Source: an uncultured Alphaproteobacteria bacterium (GTDB lineage: Bacteria; Pseudomonadota; Alphaproteobacteria; HIMB59). From it: DNA of 64,000 bases. The notes below the pieces were generated by a model. The model was given only the letters and a program-made list of their open reading frames with translations, did no database searches and had not been told where the DNA came from. Shown here piece by piece: positions 60,887 through 64,000 of this stretch (the first letter of the stretch is position 1; every line of letters begins with the position of its first letter). Where the stretch lies: NCBI GenBank assembly GCA_902538085.1, contig CACBDV010000001.1, positions 231,766-295,765 on the forward strand. The letters run 5' to 3'. The position numbers and the translations under genes are program-made.

Positions 60887-62508
60887 AGATTTTTCACTGT
60901 TTCTCTTAACTCGTACTTTTGAATTTTACCAGTTGATGTTTTTGGTAGGACCTGAAATACAAAAGTTTTAGGCATTTTAAAACCAGCTAAGTGCTCTCTA
61001 CAAAATTTCTTTAACTCATCTTCTTCTACTGTTTGACCTTCAATTAACTCTATAAAAGCACAGGGTGTCTCACCCCATTTTTCATCAGGTCTAGCAACAA
61101 CTGCTGCTAATGATACTGCAGGGTGCTTTGTAATAATATTTTCAATCTCTACAGATGATATATTTTCACCACCACTAATAATGATATCTTTTGATCGATC
61201 TTTAACTTGAATATACCCACTAGGGTGCATTACTGCTAAGTCGCCCGAATGAAACCATCCACTTTTCATTGACTCTTGAGTAGCTTCTTCATTTTTGTAG
61301 TACCCCATCATGACAGTATTTCCTCGGATCATAATCTCCCCCATAGTTTCTCCATCGGATGGGACAGGTTCAAGTGTTTCTGGGTTCATCACCGATACCA
61401 TTTCTGTGTGTGGGTAGCGAACTCCTTGATAGGCTTTTAGCTCAGATCGCTTTTCATCTGCTAGATTATCCCAGTCCTTATTCCATGCACAATGAACAAC
61501 ATGACCGTAAGTTTCAGTCAGTCCATATACATGCATAACCTCAAAGCCTAAAGACTCCATTTTCTGAAGAATTGAACTAGGAGGCGGTGCACCAGCAGTC
61601 ATAACATAAACCTTATTTTTCAGTGCTTTTTGATCATCTGCAGGGGCATTTGCTATCATATTTAACACGATAGGAGCACCTCCAAAATGAGTCACCTCAT
61701 ATTCATCGATTAATTCGAAAATTTCTTTAACAACTATATTTCGTATAAATATTACACGGGCATGAAGCATCGCCAAAGTCCATGGATACCCCCAGCCATT
61801 ACAGTGAAACATTGGCACTGTATATAAATAGGTGAGCCGGTTAGGCATATTCCATGCAGTGATACTTCCCATTGACATTAAATAAGACCCTCTGTGATGG
61901 TACACAACACCTTTTGGGTTTCCTGTCGTTCCGGATGTATAATTAAGCGAAATAGCCTGCCACTCATCATCAGGTCTTATCCATTCAAACCCCACATCAC
62001 CTGTTTGTAGGAAACTTTCATACTCTAATTTTCCGATTGATGGAATATCTCCTAAACCTGCTTGTTTGTCATCAATATCAATAACGATGATCTCTCGATT
62101 GACTTGAGCAATAGCATCAATTGCTACATTGTGAAATTGTCGATCCACTATAAAAACTTTACAGTCACTATGATCTAGTATGTAGGCGACTGTTCTGGTG
62201 TCTAAACGAGTATTAATTGTGTTAACAACACCTCCTGTCATGGGAACAGAATAATGCGCTTCAAATAATTCAGGTGTGTTTGCTGCCATAATAGAAACAA
62301 CATCACCTTTACCAATTCCAACCTTTGTTAAGGCACTGGCAAATCGAGTACATCGATCGTAAACCTGTCTCCAAGAGTATTTTCTCTCTTTATATACTAT
62401 GGCTTCATAGTCAGGGTATACGTCTTTTATTCGATCAAGGAAACTGATGGGAGTCAAAGGAACAAAGTTTGCATCATTTTTATGCATTCCCTGTTCAAAA
62501 TTATTCAT
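60883..62508 (-). CDS. AMP-dependent acyl-CoA ligase
   Basis: A 541-residue ANL-superfamily ligase. The phosphate loop is YTSGTTGNPKGV (about 190-201), with VYGLTETYGHV, SGWFHSGDLAV and the C-terminal catalytic lysine in TSTGKIQKYEL. It is close in pattern to medium-chain fatty-acid and methylmercaptopropionate ligases (AlkK/DmdB group), activating a carboxylate with CoA and ATP. Substrate not determinable. The start codon shares base 62508 with the stop of the dehydrogenase/hydratase gene, so the two are one operon. Confidence 0.85.
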   Translation of the reverse strand: MNNFEQGMHKNDANFVPLTPISFLDRIKDVYPDYEAIVYKERKYSWRQVYDRCTRFASALTKVGIGKGDVVSIMAANTPELFEAHYSVPMTGGVVNTINTRLDTRTVAYILDHSDCKVFIVDRQFHNVAIDAIAQVNREIIVIDIDDKQAGLGDIPSIGKLEYESFLQTGDVGFEWIRPDDEWQAISLNYTSGTTGNPKGVVYHHRGSYLMSMGSITAWNMPNRLTYLYTVPMFHCNGWGYPWTLAMLHARVIFIRNIVVKEIFELIDEYEVTHFGGAPIVLNMIANAPADDQKALKNKVYVMTAGAPPPSSILQKMESLGFEVMHVYGLTETYGHVVHCAWNKDWDNLADEKRSELKAYQGVRYPHTEMVSVMNPETLEPVPSDGETMGEIMIRGNTVMMGYYKNEEATQESMKSGWFHSGDLAVMHPSGYIQVKDRSKDIIISGGENISSVEIENIITKHPAVSLAAVVARPDEKWGETPCAFIELIEGQTVEEDELKKFCREHLAGFKMPKTFVFQVLPKTSTGKIQKYELRETVKNL

Positions 62509-64000
62509 TAGTTTTTTAGTCTTCTCCCCGTAGACAACATTGCATGGATCCTATCCCTCGTCTTATTGGATTGTATTAAATTTATCAAAGACTGTCGCTC
62601 TAAATTATAAAGATCAGCTTCCGACAATTCTTTTGATTTAGTTGTATCACCCCCGCTAAGTACGGTTGCTAAATGAAGACCAATATCAACATCATAGCCA
62701 AAAATGATCTTTTTTTGCTCTAAATCCAATAAAACTTGGTGCATTTTCTCTTTTACCTCAGGTCCGCTTAGTGTGAACTTTGGCTTTTCAGGAGCTGAAT
62801 ATCCATTCTTTAATAATGATACTTGATTAAAGGCCTCCACAAGAAGATTATCTCTATTCAATACAAAAATATCATCATCTAGAAAAAATTTATGCTTTTT
62901 GGCTTGCAATGGGGAATGAGCCATTAGGCCATATCCTATAATATCAAATACTTGAAGAGCTGCTTGATCATGGTCATTGACATATTTTTTGTCTTGCACC
63001 CATCTCCATAATAATTCTTTACACCCACCACCGCCTGGAACAAGGCCGACACCTGTTTCTACTAAACCTAAAGTGCTATTCATGTGAGCAACCATCTTAG
63101 AAGTTTGACATGCTACTTCAAAACCACCACCAATAGCTAATCCAGCTACGGCACTAACTGTTGGTTTCGATGCATATTTCATTTTCATACATGCAGATTG
63201 AAAATCAGAGAGATATTTATCGATACCTTTCCAATCTTTCACGTCAGCTAAACCAATCATGGTATTTAAATCAGCACCTGCAGAAAAATTCATAGCCTCA
63301 TTATAAACTACAAGCCCTTGATAATTATCTTGCTCAAGACGATCTACTGACTCCTCTAAAATTTTCATGGCATCTGCGTTCAGAGCATTAGCCTTGGTGT
63401 GAAATTCACAACATAGTATCTTCTGTTCTCGTGGCTCATCATTAAATTGCCAAATGGTGGCAGCAAAATTTCGAGATAATGGATTTGCATATTTTTTGTG
63501 GTCACCTAATCGGCGAACTCCCACTCCTCTAGAAATAAACTTCATTCCTGATTCATGATTATAAGCTCGTGAAGAAGTAGAGTCATAAGGCTCTTGTTTT
63601 AATCTAAACATGGTTGTAAGTAATTCTGGTACATCTATTTTTTCGTCTTGAAGTCGCTGGACAAATTTAGTGAGTCCGTACTCATTTAATAATTCAAATG
63701 GCCCCTCGTTCCAGTTAAATCCCATACGAAGTGCATCATCTATATCTGTTACCTTTGATGAAACCTCGGGAATGCAAAAGGCGCTATAATTAATAATTTT
63801 AGCTAATACTGCAAAAGCATATCGACCATACTCACTATCATCATCAAGTAGTGCTTTGATGCCCTCTTTCTCAACTATTCTAGCGATTTCCAAATCTACT
63901 TTATCAAAATCATAATAACTCATGTCTGAAGTATTCATGGCTTTGACATGTTCATCACCCTCAACAATTGTTGTTTGATAAAAACCACCAGGGCCCTTAT
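62508..64000 (-). CDS. 3-hydroxyacyl-CoA dehydrogenase/enoyl-CoA hydratase, C-terminal part (5' end outside window)
   Basis: About 497 residues are visible. The frame stays open beyond the first internal ATG (63938) to the window end, and the extra residues include KGPGGFYQ, typical of the 3-hydroxyacyl-CoA dehydrogenase C domain. A second dehydrogenase C-terminal segment (DDALRMGFNWNEGPFELL) follows. From about residue 190 there is an enoyl-CoA hydratase-type crotonase domain with FSAGADLN, AIGGGFEVACQ and GLVPGGGGCKELL. The order dehydrogenase-then-hydratase is the alphaproteobacterial FadJ-like plan. It is a beta-oxidation-type bifunctional enzyme. Confidence 0.85.
   Translation of the reverse strand, partial: KGPGGFYQTTIVEGDEHVKAMNTSDMSYYDFDKVDLEIARIVEKEGIKALLDDDSEYGRYAFAVLAKIINYSAFCIPEVSSKVTDIDDALRMGFNWNEGPFELLNEYGLTKFVQRLQDEKIDVPELLTTMFRLKQEPYDSTSSRAYNHESGMKFISRGVGVRRLGDHKKYANPLSRNFAATIWQFNDEPREQKILCCEFHTKANALNADAMKILEESVDRLEQDNYQGLVVYNEAMNFSAGADLNTMIGLADVKDWKGIDKYLSDFQSACMKMKYASKPTVSAVAGLAIGGGFEVACQTSKMVAHMNSTLGLVETGVGLVPGGGGCKELLWRWVQDKKYVNDHDQAALQVFDIIGYGLMAHSPLQAKKHKFFLDDDIFVLNRDNLLVEAFNQVSLLKNGYSAPEKPKFTLSGPEVKEKMHQVLLDLEQKKIIFGYDVDIGLHLATVLSGGDTTKSKELSEADLYNLERQSLINLIQSNKTRDRIHAMLSTGRRLKN

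Overview
The window is 64 kb of a very A+T-rich, extremely compact bacterial chromosome. Gene content and order (infC-rpmI-rplT-pheS-pheT, lepA, gltB-gltD, kdsD-lptC-lptA-lptB, rpsA-ihfB-pyrF-trpF-trpB-trpA-accD-folC, a four-subunit sarcosine oxidase, dimethylglycine-dehydrogenase-like and GcvT/DmdA-like proteins) point to a streamlined marine alphaproteobacterium of the SAR11 or HIMB59/AEGEAN-169 type. The lineage is an inference from content and base composition, not from a marker-gene tree. No gene-free stretch exceeds 300 bases. The longest gaps are about 145 bases (after folC) and 115 bases (upstream of infC). I saw no insertion sequence, prophage, CRISPR array or rRNA.

Layout. 1-9.6 kb: carbohydrate genes. 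These are a cut-off aldolase-like barrel, a PfkB kinase, a D-lyxose-isomerase-family cupin, a 2-hydroxyacid dehydrogenase, a FucU/RbsD mutarotase, a ribokinase, an aldo-keto reductase, a Gfo/Idh dehydrogenase, a ROK sugar kinase, a 6-phosphofructokinase and an Fe(II)/2-oxoglutarate oxygenase. No sugar transporter lies inside the window. 9.7-19.6 kb: methylated-amine and one-carbon block with soxB-D-A-G, a dimethylglycine-dehydrogenase-like flavoprotein, a MetF-like protein and a GcvT/DmdA-like methyltransferase that has the clearest Shine-Dalgarno in the window and a hairpin terminator. 19.7-23.8 kb: a hypothetical protein, RmuC and sugar/envelope genes, then tRNA-Ser(GGA). 23.8-30.3 kb: translation genes on the minus strand. 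30.3-33.1 kb: two glycosyltransferases and a hydrolase. 33.1-39.0 kb: glutamate synthase. 39.1-45.3 kb: uppP, an epimerase, RNase D, then LPS transport/Kdo genes and aroA. 45.3-52.7 kb: rpsA, ihfB, pyrF, trpFBA, accD, folC. 52.8-57.1 kb: small redox, membrane and periplasmic genes. 57.1-59.5 kb: 5-oxoprolinase pxpA / pxpBC with a neighbouring gamma-glutamylcyclotransferase-like gene. 59.5-60.9 kb: an unusual split photolyase operon. 60.9-64 kb: an acyl-CoA ligase and a cut-off 3-hydroxyacyl-CoA dehydrogenase/enoyl-CoA hydratase.

How the genes fit together. Sarcosine oxidase, the dimethylglycine dehydrogenase homologue, the MetF-like protein and the GcvT/DmdA-like protein all handle tetrahydrofolate-bound one-carbon units, which suggests oxidation of methyl groups from betaine-type osmolytes. 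The ROK kinase and phosphofructokinase are adjacent and could carry fructose into fructose-1,6-bisphosphate. The cyclotransferase homologue and PxpABC would turn gamma-glutamyl compounds into 5-oxoproline and then glutamate.

The most unusual finding is the three-gene operon at 59554-60886. A photolyase FAD domain, a separate gene that reads like the missing N-terminal photolyase domain, and a Cys4 mini-protein are encoded in that order, the reverse of the domain order in an ordinary photolyase. Other structural oddities are overlapping -10-like elements exactly 6 bases from both start codons in the pxpA/pxpB gap (a leaderless-transcription signature), convergent genes that share a TTAA as both stop codons, and a glycosyltransferase that starts 5 bases after a tRNA CCA end.
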